This document shows, piece after piece, positions 10,773-21,804 of a stretch of DNA of 64,000 nucleotides; the first letter of the stretch is position 1, and each line of letters starts with the position of its first letter. Source of the DNA: Choricystis sp. odSpoLacu1. Lineage: Eukaryota; Chlorophyta; Trebouxiophyceae. Under the pieces are notes generated by a model. It worked only from the letters and a program-made list of their open reading frames with translations, had not been told where the DNA came from and did not search any database. The DNA lies in contig OY253658.1 in NCBI GenBank assembly GCA_958009055.1, forward strand, positions 434,001 through 498,000. Reading direction: 5' to 3'. Both the position numbers and the translations under genes were made by a program.

Positions 10773-10996
10773 AGCGTATGGGAGTGTCAAAGTGCACGCA
10801 TGGGGAGCACGACGTGCGCGGGACGCAGTGTCGTGTGGGAGCAGAGAGCGAGAAAACCACGGCAATGTACGAAATTTGTGTGTGGCCAAGTCGACTCAAT
10901 CTCTGAAACGAAACGTCGATTGCCGAAAAGCAACGAGCATCAAATCACTCGACACACGTACTCCCCGTCACACACGCCCCCCCAAACTCGCACCCC

Positions 10997-12720
10997 ATGC
11001 CGCCCGCTGCCGCCGCCGCCCCCAAGAAGAAGCGGCCGGGGGACGAGGCCAAGAAAGCGATTGAGGCGACGCGCAAAAAGCTGAAAGAGCCCGAGGCGAG
11101 TTGTGTGTGTGTGTGTGTGATGGGCGGGGTGTGGCACTTTGAGCGTGGCTGGGGCGGCTACGGCGGGCGAAGGAGGCCAGGAGCGCACGAAACACCGCTG
11201 ATGCCAAAACCGATGCGAATGCCGACGCTCAAAAACCCACCCCACCACCACAGGAAATCCTCAAGTACGTGCGCAAACTGGCGGAAGGCGTCAAAAAGGA
11301 GCCTCTCGTGTCTCGGTGAGCGTGTGTGTGGGACAGGGAGAGGGTGAGAGAGGTTCGACACACGCCGCTGCCCACCTGTCCCACCCTCTCCCCCTCCACC
11401 TAGCACCCTCGCCGACCTCAACATCCCTCAATCCTGCCGCGAAGTCGTGGACAAGGGCGCCCCCGCTGTCCTGGATGAAGTGGAGGCCGCCCTGTACGCT
11501 GTCGCCAAGTCAGTGCTTGTGGGTGACGGCTTCGCGTTTGACGTCCCCTCGCGCGCCAAGGGCAACCAGCTGTACGTCCCCCAACTCGACCGCATCGTTC
11601 TCAAAGACTCGGTCTCCACTCGTCCGTTTGCGTCGACGTCCACGTGCCGCAAGGCGGTGATCACGGCCCGCATTCTGGGGCTGGTGCACGAGCTGTGTGC
11701 CAAGCGCATCCACGTCACCAAGCGCGACATGTTCTACACCGACGTCAAGCTGTTTGAGGTGAGAGTGGATGGATGTGTGTGTGTGTGTGTGTGTGGAACG
11801 TGTGTGGAAGTGTGGAAAACGACCCCCCCCCCCCCCCCCTCCTCCTCTAGGACCAAACCCACTCGGACGCCGTCCTGGACGATGTCGCCTGCATGCTGGG
11901 CTGCACCCGCTCCTCCCTGCATGTTGTCGCCTCCGAAAAGGGCGTCGTCGTGGGGCGGCTATCGTTCCGCGAGGATGGCGACCCGATCGACTGCTCCCGC
12001 ATGGGGGTGGGTGGGAAAGCGATCCCCCCCAACGTCGACAAAGTCACCGACATCGCGTCCGACGCCCTCTTTATCCTGCTGGTGGAGAAGGATGCCGCCT
12101 TCATGCGGCTGGCGGAGGACAGGTTCTACCAAAAGTTTCCGTGTATCATTCTCACAGCAAAAGGGCAGCCCGACGTCGCGTCGCGCCTGTTCCTGCGCCG
12201 CCTGCGGGACGTGCTGCGCATCCCGGTGCTGGCGCTGGTGGACTCGGATCCGTATGGACTGAAGATTCTGTCGGTGTACATGAAGGGTGAGAGGGTGGTG
12301 TGGATGGGGTGAGGAAAGAAAGAGGGAGGAGAAAAGCGTGGCGGTGCGCGTTTTTGTTTTTTCTCACACACCCCTCCCCTCCCACCCCACACACCACCAT
12401 CGCAGGCTCCATGAACATGTCGTACGACTCCTCCAACCTGACCACCCCCGACATCAAGTGGCTGGGCGTCCGCCCCTCCGACCTCGACAAATTCCACATC
12501 CCCGCCCAATGCCGCCTGGCCATGACGGATGACGACGTCAAGACGGGAAAGCGGCTGATGGAGGAAGACTTCATCAAGGCCAACCCGGAGTGGGTGAAAG
12601 AGTTGGAGCTGATGACGCAGACTAAGGTCAAAGCCGAAATTCAGGCGCTGTCGTCGTTTGGGTTTCAGTACCTGAGTGAAGTCTACCTGCCGCTCAAGCT
12701 GCAGGAGGGGGGATGGATCT

Positions 12721-12722
<2 letters not shown>
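10997..12722 (+). CDS. TOP6A: DNA topoisomerase VI subunit A (SPO11-3 type)
   Basis: Five exons (10997-11095, 11254-11315, 11404-11758, 11851-12286, 12406-12722) encode 422 residues. The protein is nearly collinear with plant SPO11-3, the A subunit of topoisomerase VI that supports endoreduplication. The winged-helix (CAP) motif [12 protein letters not shown] carries the catalytic tyrosine, Tyr165. The Toprim acidic residues lie in [12 protein letters not shown] and [14 protein letters not shown]. The conserved C-terminus reads [18 protein letters not shown]. The Lys-rich N-terminus is probably a nuclear signal. The first intron appears to use a GC donor (see findings). The partner subunit B is not in the window. 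It ends 129 nt from the convergent channel gene, across a GA repeat. Confidence 0.95.
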
Positions 12723-12763
<41 letters not shown>

Positions 12764-12773
12764 CGTGTGTGTG
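12721..12773 (+). repeat. (GA)n then (GT)n microsatellite in TOP6A 3' end
   Basis: About 43 nt of GA dinucleotides with one interruption, directly overlapping the TOP6A stop codon, continue into a short GT run and then poly-A-rich sequence near 12818. It lies in the short gap between two convergent genes and is probably 3' UTR. Confidence 0.9.
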
Positions 12774-12851
12774 TATGCGTGTGGCGTTCTGCTTTTAACA
12801 AAAAAACTGTTTCAAAAAAAAAAAAAAAATCAACCCCTCTCCTCTCCAGGA

Positions 12852-15140
12852 TCACGGCCACGTGTGCACCGCCCCCGCCAGCGGAGCCCCGCCCGCGTGC
12901 ACGGCGGCCGCCACCACCGCACCCGGCGGGCCAGCGGCAGTGCCGCCTCCGCCCCAGCCCGCCCCTGGCGGCCCGTTGCCAGGCCACCCGCCCCCCACCC
13001 CAAACGGGGGCAGCGTGTACCCCACCCCCGCCTCCATGAGAGCCTTCCCCACCGCCATGTACAGTCCATGCCGGGCTCGCGACGTCCTCCCCAGGTCGGC
13101 GGCGGGGTGGGCGTACTCCCACCACACGCACAGCGTGAATTTGAGGGGGTCCCCCGCGAAGTTGGTGACAACCAAATGATCCCCTGTGAACTCTGCCCCG
13201 GCCGGTGGGGCCGCGTACGTGTGATGCCACGGCCGCCCCCACCGCATCGATGGCGGCCGCGGGCGTGCCAGCATCGATGGCTACGCGCAGCCCCTCCCAG
13301 CGCGGCGCAGAGCGAGACACGTTGGCGACGGGATCGGCGGCGAGGCGGGCGTTGGGGTACCACAGGCGGACGCCGTCCCAGCGTTGGAGGCGGGTGTGGA
13401 GGAGGGAGGCGCCGACGACCTAGGATGGAGGGTGGGTGGGTGGTGTGTGAGCGAACAACACGCGTGCCTTGGTTGTCGATCTGTTTCCCCCCTCCTCACC
13501 TGGTGCCACACGCCATCAATCAACAACACGTCCCCCACATCAAACGCGTGCACGCCGTACACAAAGGCGGCCGACTCGAACACGCCTCGCAGCGTGTTGC
13601 CAAATATGAAGGCGGTGGCCACGAGGGTGGAGGACGCGGTCAGCAGGGCACGCCCCGCGTCGACACCAAACACGGCACAGTAGGCCAGGAGGGCGGTGGC
13701 GTGGGCCAGGGCGGCGAGGGCGGCTTCTAAGGAGGAGGCGGACGCGCGCGCGTCGGCCAGGGCGGCTGCCAGCTGAACTCTCTGCGTGTGGATGGAGGTG
13801 ACGGCGTGGCGCAGGGCGGCGGGAGTGGCGCGCCCTGTGGAGGCTGGGTCGAGGAGGCGCCAGGCTGCGTCCGCGATGGGGGCGTCGAGGAAGGGAGTCA
13901 GGTCGCTTTTCTCCAGGTGGCCTCGCCCCACGGCTGACCCGCGCACGTGCCAAAAAAGGTAGAGAGCGAGAGCGCGCGCATCGTCTGCGTCGGTCAGGTG
14001 GGTGGGGGGGCCGGTGGGAGTGGCGCCGCCGGTGGAGGGTGGGGGTGGGCGCACGGCACCAAGAGCATCCGCTAACGGCGACGCGAGCCTGTGCTCCCGC
14101 ACGTGGGCTTCCAGGGCGGCCAGCGCGGTGCCGGTGGGGACGCGGGCGAGGGCGGGGGTGGCCGGCTGTGTCGCGCTGGCCAACAGCGGCGTGTCCACGG
14201 GGGGCGGCGGCGGGCGGGCGTCGCCCCCACCGCGCGTGCTGCGCCGGGGCTGGCTCAACGCCCACAGTATGTACTCCTTGTCCAGCGCGTCCCGCACACG
14301 GTCTGCGTGTGCCCGCGCGTACAGGGAGGCGGCGAACCAGGCGGCCGCCACGCGCGCCGCGAGCGACGCAGCCGCGGCGAAGGACACGCAGGCCAGCAGC
14401 TTGGCTGCTGTCGCCAATGCAGCGTGCTGGACGGCGCCATCGGACACACCATCATAGTCTGCGACCACGGCGCCAAAGGCGGCGGCCAGGCCGGCGGCTC
14501 GAGCCAGGCGGACGGCGGGGCCGCGCGCGCTGGCCAGGGCGAGGAGGGCTGCAGTCGACCACGCGACGCGCCCGTCGGCAGCAGCCAATCCGGCGGCGAC
14601 AGCCCTGTCGGCAGCCACCCAGATGAGGGGGGTGGCGGCCGCCAGCATGGCGTACCGCCACGCGTGCACGCCGAGCAGGCGGGCGTGGGGGGCGGCCGCC
14701 GCGAGCGCAGCCGTGGTGGCGGCGGCGACTGCGGTGGCAGCCACTGTGCGGCCATACCGACGTGCCGCCCGCCTGCACCCCGCCATCCATCCGGTGGCGC
14801 CGCGCCGGTCGCCGTGCAGCAGGTCGGCCAGCAGGTCTTGCTCCCAGTCGTATTGAGGGGTGGCGGCAGGGGTGGAAGGGGGTGGGGCGTCGCACGCCGC
14901 GAGCGTGGGCGGCTTGCTGGCCACGCCGCCGCCGTCCGTGGTGGCGCGCCGTGTGGGAGGTGCGCTCGATGTCGCCCCCTCGGGGCTGCCGACTCCGATG
15001 ACGACGTCTGGCGGGCGGGGCGACGCTGGCGCCTGCGCCTGCGGCGGCGCTCCGTGTGGGGGCGGCGACGCGGGGGCCAGGCCGCGGTAGCCCGCCGCCG
15101 ACGCAAACTGATCCCCCCAGTCGCAGGCGGCGCCACCCAT
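12852..15140 (-). CDS. MscS-like mechanosensitive channel (MSL type)
   Basis: Minus-strand exons 15140-13500 and 13419-12852 (phase-0 intron of 80 nt) give about 735 residues. The layout matches plant MSL8/10-like channels: a long polar N-terminus, four hydrophobic helices in the middle, the cytoplasmic block ALDKEYILWALSQP, a linker, two more helices, and the pore-lining TM plus beta domain (TAFIFGNTLRGVFESAAFVYG, HAFDVGDVLLIDGVW, then LQRWDGVRLWYPNARLA). It would open under membrane tension to release ions. The N-terminus shows no obvious transit peptide, so a plasma-membrane location is more likely than plastid. In the last exon the frame must skip one base near 13217-13240 to join AIDAVGAAVASH to FTGDHLVVTNFAGDPLKFTL; a 52-nt mini-intron is an alternative. 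Confidence 0.88.
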
Positions 15141-15440
15141 GTGGGTGGTGGGTGGGGGAGGGCGGACGTAACTGCCGCGGCAGTTTTTGTTTGGTGAGGG
15201 TGTGTGGGGGGAAAATGATGAAACAACAAAAACGCAACGCTTCACTCGTTTCTCTCCCCACACCCTCTCCCCCCGTGTCTGGGCATGTGTGTGTGCATGC
15301 GTGTAAAACAAGTGCACTCACAAATGAACGAAAAGCAAACATTACAAAAAACACAAAACGAAAAACAACACACCCCACGGCGCGTGTGCACGTGTGTGTG
15401 CGCGCGCGCCTCTCTCTGTTTGTACACCCTCTCTCCCTCT

Positions 15441-17118
15441 TCACGCCTTGCCCCGCCGCGCCCGCGTCACCCGCGGCTCGGCCGCCGGCTCGGCATCAGC
15501 CATCGCGGACTCGGGAGCGACCCCCGCCCGCCGAGCGGCGGCCGCGGCCCGCATCGCCGCGCGCTGCGCAGTGCGAGAGGCGTGCTTGTCGCCAGCAGCG
15601 ACAGCAGGCGTGCCCGCCGCCAGCGGCTCACCCGGCGGACACACAACTGGCGCCACTTCCTCAGGCGCAGACGTGGGCGCCAGCGTGATGGTGGTGGGTG
15701 AAGCAGCCGCCGCGGCCGCAGCCGCCGCGGCCCTCCCTTTGGCGCCCCCCCTGCCCCGCCCAGGGGGCGGCGCGGGCAGCCCCTCCAGCGCGGGCACTCC
15801 ACCCGGCACCGCCGCCCTGCCATCCCCCGCCAGCAGGGCGATGATGGCTCGATAGCTTTCAAGAGCCCCCCCCCGCGCCGCGGCCGCGAGCGCGGCGTCG
15901 ACGCGGGCGCCATCCGCGCGGCACTCCCGGTTGAACTTGTTTTTGAGGGACCGGCGGGCGCGCCCAGGAAACACGCGCTCCATCAGTGAGAAGTCGGTGC
16001 CAAACTGGGCCAGCGCCGTGTAGAAGAGTTCAGTGTCGGCGCGCGCCCACCGATCGTTGGGCAGCCGCGCCGCGTGCGTGGCCGCATTCAGCACGGGCAC
16101 ATCCTCCACGACGCGGGTGAAGGATGCGACGGGTTGCGCCTGCACCGTGAGGGAGGCTTGGGCGACCACGATGCGGCCGTCGCGCAGTTCGACCTGCGGC
16201 GCGAGCGGGGGGCGGCCACCGACACCCGGGGCGCCCGGGCCGGGCGGAGCCAGCACCATGGCGCCAGGCGACGCAACCGTCAACCCGCCCGCCTGGGGCG
16301 ACGCGAGGGAACCGGGAGACGTGGGCGCCGCCGCCGCGTCGGCAGGGGCGGGCGTGCCGTCACCACCTTCCGCCGCGGCCGCAGCCGCCGCGCCGCTGCG
16401 CGACCGCCGCTCCGCGTCCGACCGGGCGCGCTCGCGCGCGTACGACCACTTGATGATGTCGCGCAGCTGCATGGTCTCCAAGTCCAGCGGGCGGTCGGCC
16501 AAGGGGGGCGGGCGCCCGTCGCTGGAGGGGGCGGCGGGAGCGTCTGTCGCGACAACGACCGCCTTCTCCGCACCAGCGGCCGCCTCCCCTTTCTTGGCTT
16601 TGGACGGCGTCTTGCGCGCCCGCTTGGCGGGGGGCGGTGTGGCCGCGTCGGGCGACGGCGGCGCGGCGGCGGTGGTCGCGGGCGGAGCCGCGGCGTCGGC
16701 AGGCGTCGCCGGCTCGGCGGGGGGCGGCGGTGGCACGGTGGACGCCTGCTCAGCTGCCTGCTCAACCGCCGGCTCGGGGCGAGCGGGCGGCGGCGGCGGC
16801 GCGGCGGCACTCGGCGCTGCGACGGCGGCCTCTGTCGCCGGAGGCGGCGGCGGCGCGGCCGGCGGAGGCTGTGCCTCCGCCGCCTGCGTCGGCGCGGGTT
16901 TGGTGGCGGTGGCCTTGGCCTTGGCGCGCTGAGGAGAGGGAGAGGGAGGGAGGGGGAGAGGTGAGCGAAGGGGCTGACGCATGGGGGACGAGCGTCGGGA
17001 AAAAAAAAAACGTGCGCCCCCTCCCCCTCCTGCTCACCTTGGGCTTGAACCGGGCGGGCGCGGCGGTCCTCGTGCCCGTCATGGCCGCCAGGTGGGCGGG
17101 GTCGATGTGGTGCGACAT
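15441..17118 (-). CDS. BDP1: TFIIIB subunit B'' (BDP1)
   Basis: Minus-strand exons 17118-17038 and 16928-15441, phase 0, encode 522 residues. BDP1 completes the TFIIIB complex with TBP and BRF and recruits RNA polymerase III to tRNA and 5S genes. The first exon ends in the conserved ARFKPK motif. The middle is a long Pro/Ala/Lys-rich disordered region. A helix (LDLETMQLRDIIKWSYARER) precedes the diagnostic SANT/Myb domain: DRWARADTELFYTALAQFG, then TDFSLMERVFPGRARRSLKNK. The C-terminal tail is low complexity and basic. The gene is divergent from MoaE, with 254 nt between start codons. Only the SANT region and the flanking helices are strongly diagnostic. Confidence 0.93.
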
Positions 17119-17372
17119 GGTGTGTGGAAAGGAGGCGGGCGTGGGCGGCGTGTCTCTCCGAGGGACGGGGGTGGCGAGCCAAACGTGGTGCAAGCCCACA
17201 AGCCTGCCTCCGCCGACGCAAATGCGAGGCGGGGAGAAGGCTGTGTGCGTGTGTGGGTGTGTGTGGGGCGCTGTAGACGGGCCGCGTGCAGTGTGTGAAG
17301 AACGCTGCCGCTTCTTTTTGTGTCGGCTCGTGAGCCCGACGTTTCTTGTTTGCCTCACATTTTTCATTGTTC

Positions 17373-17952
17373 ATGTCACCCTCCCCTCGCCTCACCGTCG
17401 TCATCACAGACGCCCGCCTGGAGGACGCGTCCCCCCCCTGGCCCGACACCGTGCGGTCCCCCGCCGCGGGCGCGGTGGCCACGTTCGTCGGCACGACGCG
17501 CGACTCGTTCCAGGGCCGCCCCACGCTGCGCCTGGAGTATGAGGCGTATGGGCCCATGGCGGAGGCTGAGATGATGGTGAGAGAAAGAGAGCGTGTTCAG
17601 GAGGGGAGGAGGGGAGTCTGCGTCTGATGGAGTGTTGCTTGTGTTGTGCTGACCCCCAACCCCCCTCCGTCCACAGTCCATCGCCACCACCGCCTCCCAA
17701 AGACACGACCTCACAGCCGTCACCATCGTGCACCGTGCCGGCACCGTGCCCGTGGGCGATGCCTCCGTCATCATTGCTGCCTCGTCCCCCCACCGGTCCG
17801 ACGCGCTCTCAGCCGTCGCGTGGGCCATCGATGAACTGAAAGCCCGCGTCCCCATTTGGAAAAAAGAGTTTTTTGTGGGGGGGTGTGTGTGGAAGGAGAA
17901 TACAGAGGCGAGGGCGTTGGTGGAAGCGGCCAGGAAGAGGAAGGGAGGATAG
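17373..17952 (+). CDS. Molybdopterin synthase large subunit (MoaE/CNX6)
   Basis: Exons 17373-17576 and 17677-17952 encode 159 residues. With the small subunit MoaD it converts precursor Z (cPMP) to molybdopterin by inserting sulfur. Family blocks are [69 protein letters not shown] and VPIWKKEFF, which holds the active-site Lys residues. ATG 17373 is the first ATG in frame; no targeting sequence is visible, fitting the cytosolic plant enzyme. The intron falls inside the fold, between the AEAEM helix and the following strand. Confidence 0.94.
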
Positions 17953-18078
17953 TGAGCAGAGAGCGGCGCCTGACAAAAAACACACACACTCTGTTTCCGC
18001 GTTCCAAACGCGCTCTCTCTCGCGCATTGACGGCCTGGTCGTGCCTCAGGGTCTCTCTTGACCCCGACCACGGCACCC

Positions 18079-20559
18079 ATGCCGTTCCACCACCGCGGCC
18101 GCGGCCGTGGCCGAGGCCGCGGCGCGCGGCCGACGCATGGCGGCCGGGGGCGGGGGCGGGACGAGGGCCCCCGCCTGCCCGGTGTGCTGGCGTCAGAGCT
18201 GGGACTGGAGCGATTGCACGCCTCCACCTCCCGCGGCGGCGGCCGCAGCGGGCGTGGCGGCGGCCGCGACGGCGGCAAACGCCGCCCGCCGTCGCGCTCC
18301 CACCCAGGTGGCAAGCGCGCCCGCGCGTCCGACCGGCCGCGCATTAACTTTGAAGCCCTGATGGAGGAGCAGGGCGTGGCGGTGCCGGGGGGCAAGGCGG
18401 CGCCAGGCGCGGCGGCGGCCGCGCTGGCGGCCGAAGAAGCGCTGCAGCGGCGCCTGGCTAAAAAGCTGGGCATCAAGGGCGCCGCCCGCAAGCGGGTGCT
18501 GGGGGATGACCGTGCACAAGCCACAACGACTGGGCTGGACAGCGACGGCGAACGAGAGGAGGAAGAGGCGTTGTTTAGGAGTAGCAGCGATGGCGACGGC
18601 AGCGAGTCCTCTCTGTCGTCGGACGGCGCCCCGTCTGGCTCCCTGCTGTCGTCTGGCTCGGAGGATGAGGGAGAAGATGCGTCCCTGCTGTCGTCTGGGT
18701 CGGACGAGAGCGGGTCCCAGTCGCCGTCTGGCAGTGATGGCAGCGACAGCGACGACGCCCCACCCTCCTCCACACCACCGCCTGCCACCACTGCCGCTGC
18801 CACCGGCCGCTACATGCCTCCCGCCGCTCGGCGCGCGGCCGCCGCGACCGCCGACAACGACCCGCACGCCGCGACCCGTCGCCGCGTCACCGGGCTGCTC
18901 AACCGGCTGGCCGACGCCAACCTGGCTTCCGTGGGCAGGGAGGTGGCCACCCTGTACCGCGAGGCGGTTGGGGCGGCGGTGCGGCCAGCTTTAGTGTCTA
19001 CGCTGGTCGACGCTGTCGCGCGTGGCCCGCGCGCGACGCCCGCGTTTGCAGGCGTCGCGGCCGCCTTCGTGGCGGGTGTGTCCGGTGCAGCGCGCGCTCC
19101 TGAAATAGCGGCCGAGTTTTGTGCCGCGGTGGCGGGCGAGCTGGAGGCCGCTGCGGGTCGCGCCGACGGCGTCGCGGCAGCCAACCTGGCTGCTGTGACC
19201 GTCGCTCTCCATGCAGCCGGCGTCCTCACTGCGCCCGCCCTACTCGACATGCTGGACGCGCGCCTGGCCGCCTTCACGGACACCGATGTCGCGGCCGCGT
19301 CCGCCGTGCTGCGCGGCGGCGGCGCGCGGTTGAGGCGCGACGACCCCGTGGGGCTGAAACGTGTGGTCCTGGCCGCCGCGGCCGCCGTCGCCCGCGCGCG
19401 GGCGGCGGACACACTAACGCCGCGTGCGGATGCGCTGCTGTCCCTGGTGCTGGACGTTAAAAACAACAGGGTGGCTGCGGCGCGTGGCAGTGCCGCGGCC
19501 GCGCCCGCCGCAGCGCCCTCCCCCGCGGCCGCGCACTGGCTGCGCGACGTGGGCGCGGCCGATGTCGCCACACTGCACGGCGTCACGTGGAGCGTGCTTC
19601 TGGCCCCCGACAAACGGGGGGCGTGGTGGCTGCCCCCGGCTGGCGGGTTTGAGGGGGGTGGTGGCGACGCTGGCGACCGTGGCGGCAGCCTTCCCTCCAC
19701 AACCCTTTCCCCCCTCGACGCCGCGTCCGCCGACCTGCTTCGCCTCGCAGCCGCCCACCGCATGACCACCGAACCCCGCAAAGTCGCCTTCTGCGTCGTC
19801 ATGAGCGCGGCCGACGCGGCCGACGCGGCCGAGAGGTTGTTGCGCCTGCCGCTGCGTGGCGCGGCGGCACGAGAAATCGTGCGCGTCCCCGTCGAGTGCG
19901 CCCTGCGGGAAGCGGCCTGGAACCCTTACTACCACCACCTGCTGGTGCGGCTGGCGGCGGCGGGGCGGGCGCACCGGGCCAGCCTGCGGCTTGCGTTGCA
20001 TGACGCTTTGGCGTCGGGCGAAGCGGCGGCCGCGGCCGCAGCCACCACCCCCGGCGGGGACGCCGCCTCCGCCCGCCGCGCCGCCCACGCGGCCAGGCTG
20101 GCGGGAGGGCTTATCGCGGCCCACACTATCCCCCTGGCCCCCCTGCTGGCGGGCGTGGAGCTGGTGGGCGCGCCCCCCGCACCGCGCGTCGCGGTGTGGC
20201 GGTCCCTCGTACGCACCGCCCTCTCCTCCGCCCGCTCGCGCGAGGATGCGGCCGCCCCATTTGAGAGGCTGGCGGCGGCTGCATCCAGGCCGCCGCCGGT
20301 TGACCGGCGAGACGGTGAAGATGGTGAAGGTGGCGACACCAACCACGCCACGCCGCGCCGCGTCGACGTCGGCACCGCTTGCGGCGGGCTGCGCGCGTTT
20401 ATCCGGCGCCGCGTCGTGCCCTGGCTGGCAGAGGCGCCTGCGGGCACGGGCGGCCCCTCCCTGGACGAGATGACGCTGCGCGCCAAGGCGGCGGAAAAGG
20501 CGTTGGCGGTGGGCCAGCGCGCGGCCGCGGCGCGGGCGGCCGGGTTTGGGGAGGGTTGA
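18079..20559 (+). CDS. NOM1/SGD1-type nucleolar MIF4G-MA3 protein
   Basis: Single exon of 826 residues from ATG 18079 (the frame is open 7 codons further but without ATG). Eukaryotic NOM1/Sgd1 is a nucleolar protein for 40S ribosome biogenesis. The N-terminus is RG-rich, followed by NFEALMEEQG and an acidic Ser-rich tract. GRYMPPAAR starts the MIF4G domain (RRRVTGLLNRLADANLASVGREV). The MA3-like region carries the typical LLRLPLRGAAAREIVRVPVECALREAAWNPYYHHLL block. The C-terminus is alpha-helical and Ala-rich. An AATAAA signal lies 50 nt after the stop. Confidence 0.88.
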   Translation: MPFHHRGRGRGRGRGARPTHGGRGRGRDEGPRLPGVLASELGLERLHASTSRGGGRSGRGGGRDGGKRRPPSRSHPGGKRARASDRPRINFEALMEEQGVAVPGGKAAPGAAAAALAAEEALQRRLAKKLGIKGAARKRVLGDDRAQATTTGLDSDGEREEEEALFRSSSDGDGSESSLSSDGAPSGSLLSSGSEDEGEDASLLSSGSDESGSQSPSGSDGSDSDDAPPSSTPPPATTAAATGRYMPPAARRAAAATADNDPHAATRRRVTGLLNRLADANLASVGREVATLYREAVGAAVRPALVSTLVDAVARGPRATPAFAGVAAAFVAGVSGAARAPEIAAEFCAAVAGELEAAAGRADGVAAANLAAVTVALHAAGVLTAPALLDMLDARLAAFTDTDVAAASAVLRGGGARLRRDDPVGLKRVVLAAAAAVARARAADTLTPRADALLSLVLDVKNNRVAAARGSAAAAPAAAPSPAAAHWLRDVGAADVATLHGVTWSVLLAPDKRGAWWLPPAGGFEGGGGDAGDRGGSLPSTTLSPLDAASADLLRLAAAHRMTTEPRKVAFCVVMSAADAADAAERLLRLPLRGAAAREIVRVPVECALREAAWNPYYHHLLVRLAAAGRAHRASLRLALHDALASGEAAAAAAATTPGGDAASARRAAHAARLAGGLIAAHTIPLAPLLAGVELVGAPPAPRVAVWRSLVRTALSSARSREDAAAPFERLAAAASRPPPVDRRDGEDGEGGDTNHATPRRVDVGTACGGLRAFIRRRVVPWLAEAPAGTGGPSLDEMTLRAKAAEKALAVGQRAAAARAAGFGEG

Positions 20560-20608
20560 TTGATTTGTTTTGTTTCGGTCGTGTATTGTTTTACAAAGAG
20601 TCAAGTGC

Positions 20609-20614
20609 AATAAA
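20609..20614 (+). terminator. AATAAA polyadenylation signal
   Basis: AATAAA lies about 50 nt after the stop of the NOM1-like gene, in an A/T-richer stretch (20560-20800) than the coding surroundings. It is the likely 3' processing signal. Confidence 0.6.
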
Positions 20615-20809
20615 CGAGGGTAGACAAGTTTGGAGCACAGCATGTGTTTGTTGTTATGTGTGGTACAAAGCAAAAGAAGTCGGGCTAAAATGGACGTTGG
20701 GAAAAGGAAAGCAAAAAAGAAGTCGGGACGCGAAGAAAACAGAAAATCAAAACTCTATCGCACAAACAAAGAATTCAACGGGACTGTTCAATCAACAGAA
20801 AATGCTGAT

Positions 20810-21538
20810 TCAAAAGTCCTCGTCATCACTGGGCATCATCCACGCCGCCAACAGCGGCCCCAGGAACGCGTCGTCAAACACGCCCCCGATGGCCACATCA
20901 ACCGCCGCGTCCACGGCCGCCCGCGCTTCATCCCTGTGCGCGCCCAGCTTGTCGGTGAGGGAGGCGGCGACGCCTGTGACCAGGGAGCTGGCGGACACGT
21001 CGCGACCCACGCCGGCGGCGGCGGCGGCGGCCGCGGCGGCGAGGGCGACGAGCGCGGCGCCGGCCGCGGGGACAAAGATCGCGGTGGGCGGAGACACGCG
21101 GGCCACGCCGGAGGCTTCCAGGGCGACGGCGGCGACGATGCCCAGCATGGCGGCGCGGCCGGCAAAGTTTTCGTAGCGCGCGACGGAGGCCTGAGTGGGA
21201 AAAGGGGGAAAAGGTGGGCGAGGCAAAAAGGGAGGGAAGCCGTTTTTCGAGGGCTTTTCGAACGGCCACGACGCCATCGCTGTGTGCCGAGGCCACACGG
21301 GCGGCGGTTGGCGCTCCACACACCCCTCTCTCCTCCTCTTTCGCACCTCTGCTTCGACGAGAAATGCCACCTTGACCAAAACGCCATCTTTGAGGGCGCT
21401 GGACGCGAGGCCCAGCGGCGGCAGCGCGCCCGGGCTGAGCGCCGACACGCGCACACTGCGGCGGGGCGTGGTGGCGGGGGCGGCCGCCGGCTGGCGCGCC
21501 GTCGTGGCGGGCGCGCGCGCAGCGAGTGAGGCGCGCAT
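20810..21538 (-). CDS. LHC-like (two-helix) chlorophyll-binding protein
   Basis: Minus-strand exons 21538-21347 and 21190-20810 encode 190 residues. The N-terminus (MRASLAARAPATTARQPAAA) is a typical plastid transit peptide. The first hydrophobic segment holds ENFAGRAAMLGIVAAVALE, which matches the chlorophyll-binding helix signature of LHC-like proteins (E-x-x-x-G-R-x-A-M). A second hydrophobic helix follows, then a soluble tail with an acidic end. This resembles SEP/LIL-type proteins that take part in photoprotection or pigment handling. The 156-nt intron is phase 0, a multiple of three and free of stops. The exact LIL class is not determined. Confidence 0.75.
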   Translation of the reverse strand: MRASLAARAPATTARQPAAAPATTPRRSVRVSALSPGALPPLGLASSALKDGVLVKVAFLVEAEVRKRRREGCVERQPPPVWPRHTAMASWPFEKPSKNGFPPFLPRPPFPPFPTQASVARYENFAGRAAMLGIVAAVALEASGVARVSPPTAIFVPAAGAALVALAAAAAAAAAGVGRDVSASSLVTGVAASLTDKLGAHRDEARAAVDAAVDVAIGGVFDDAFLGPLLAAWMMPSDDEDF

Positions 21539-21804
21539 TGTGGTGTGTGGAGAGGGAGGAGGCGGGGGTGACAAGGCGGGAGAGAGGGGAGACGAAAGGC
21601 TCCAGCGTTGTGGTGCGAAGACAACGAGATGGGAGCGTCGAGCGGCCGTCAGCGCACACTTTTTGCTCCGTGTTGGCGGTTTCAGGTTCTCTGTTTTTTT
21701 CAGGCGAGTGTGTGTCACAGTGTGTTGGTTTTCGCGCGGGTGTTCGTTTCGTTTTGGTTTGATCGCTTGTGTGTGTGTCACCCCCTCCTCCACTCTCCCC
21801 TCCC

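Noticed and set aside
15141..15317. Longer N-terminus for the mechanosensitive channel
   Set aside because: The upstream frame encodes His/Thr repeats from (GT)n sequence typical of UTR, and ATG 15140 begins a sensible protein.
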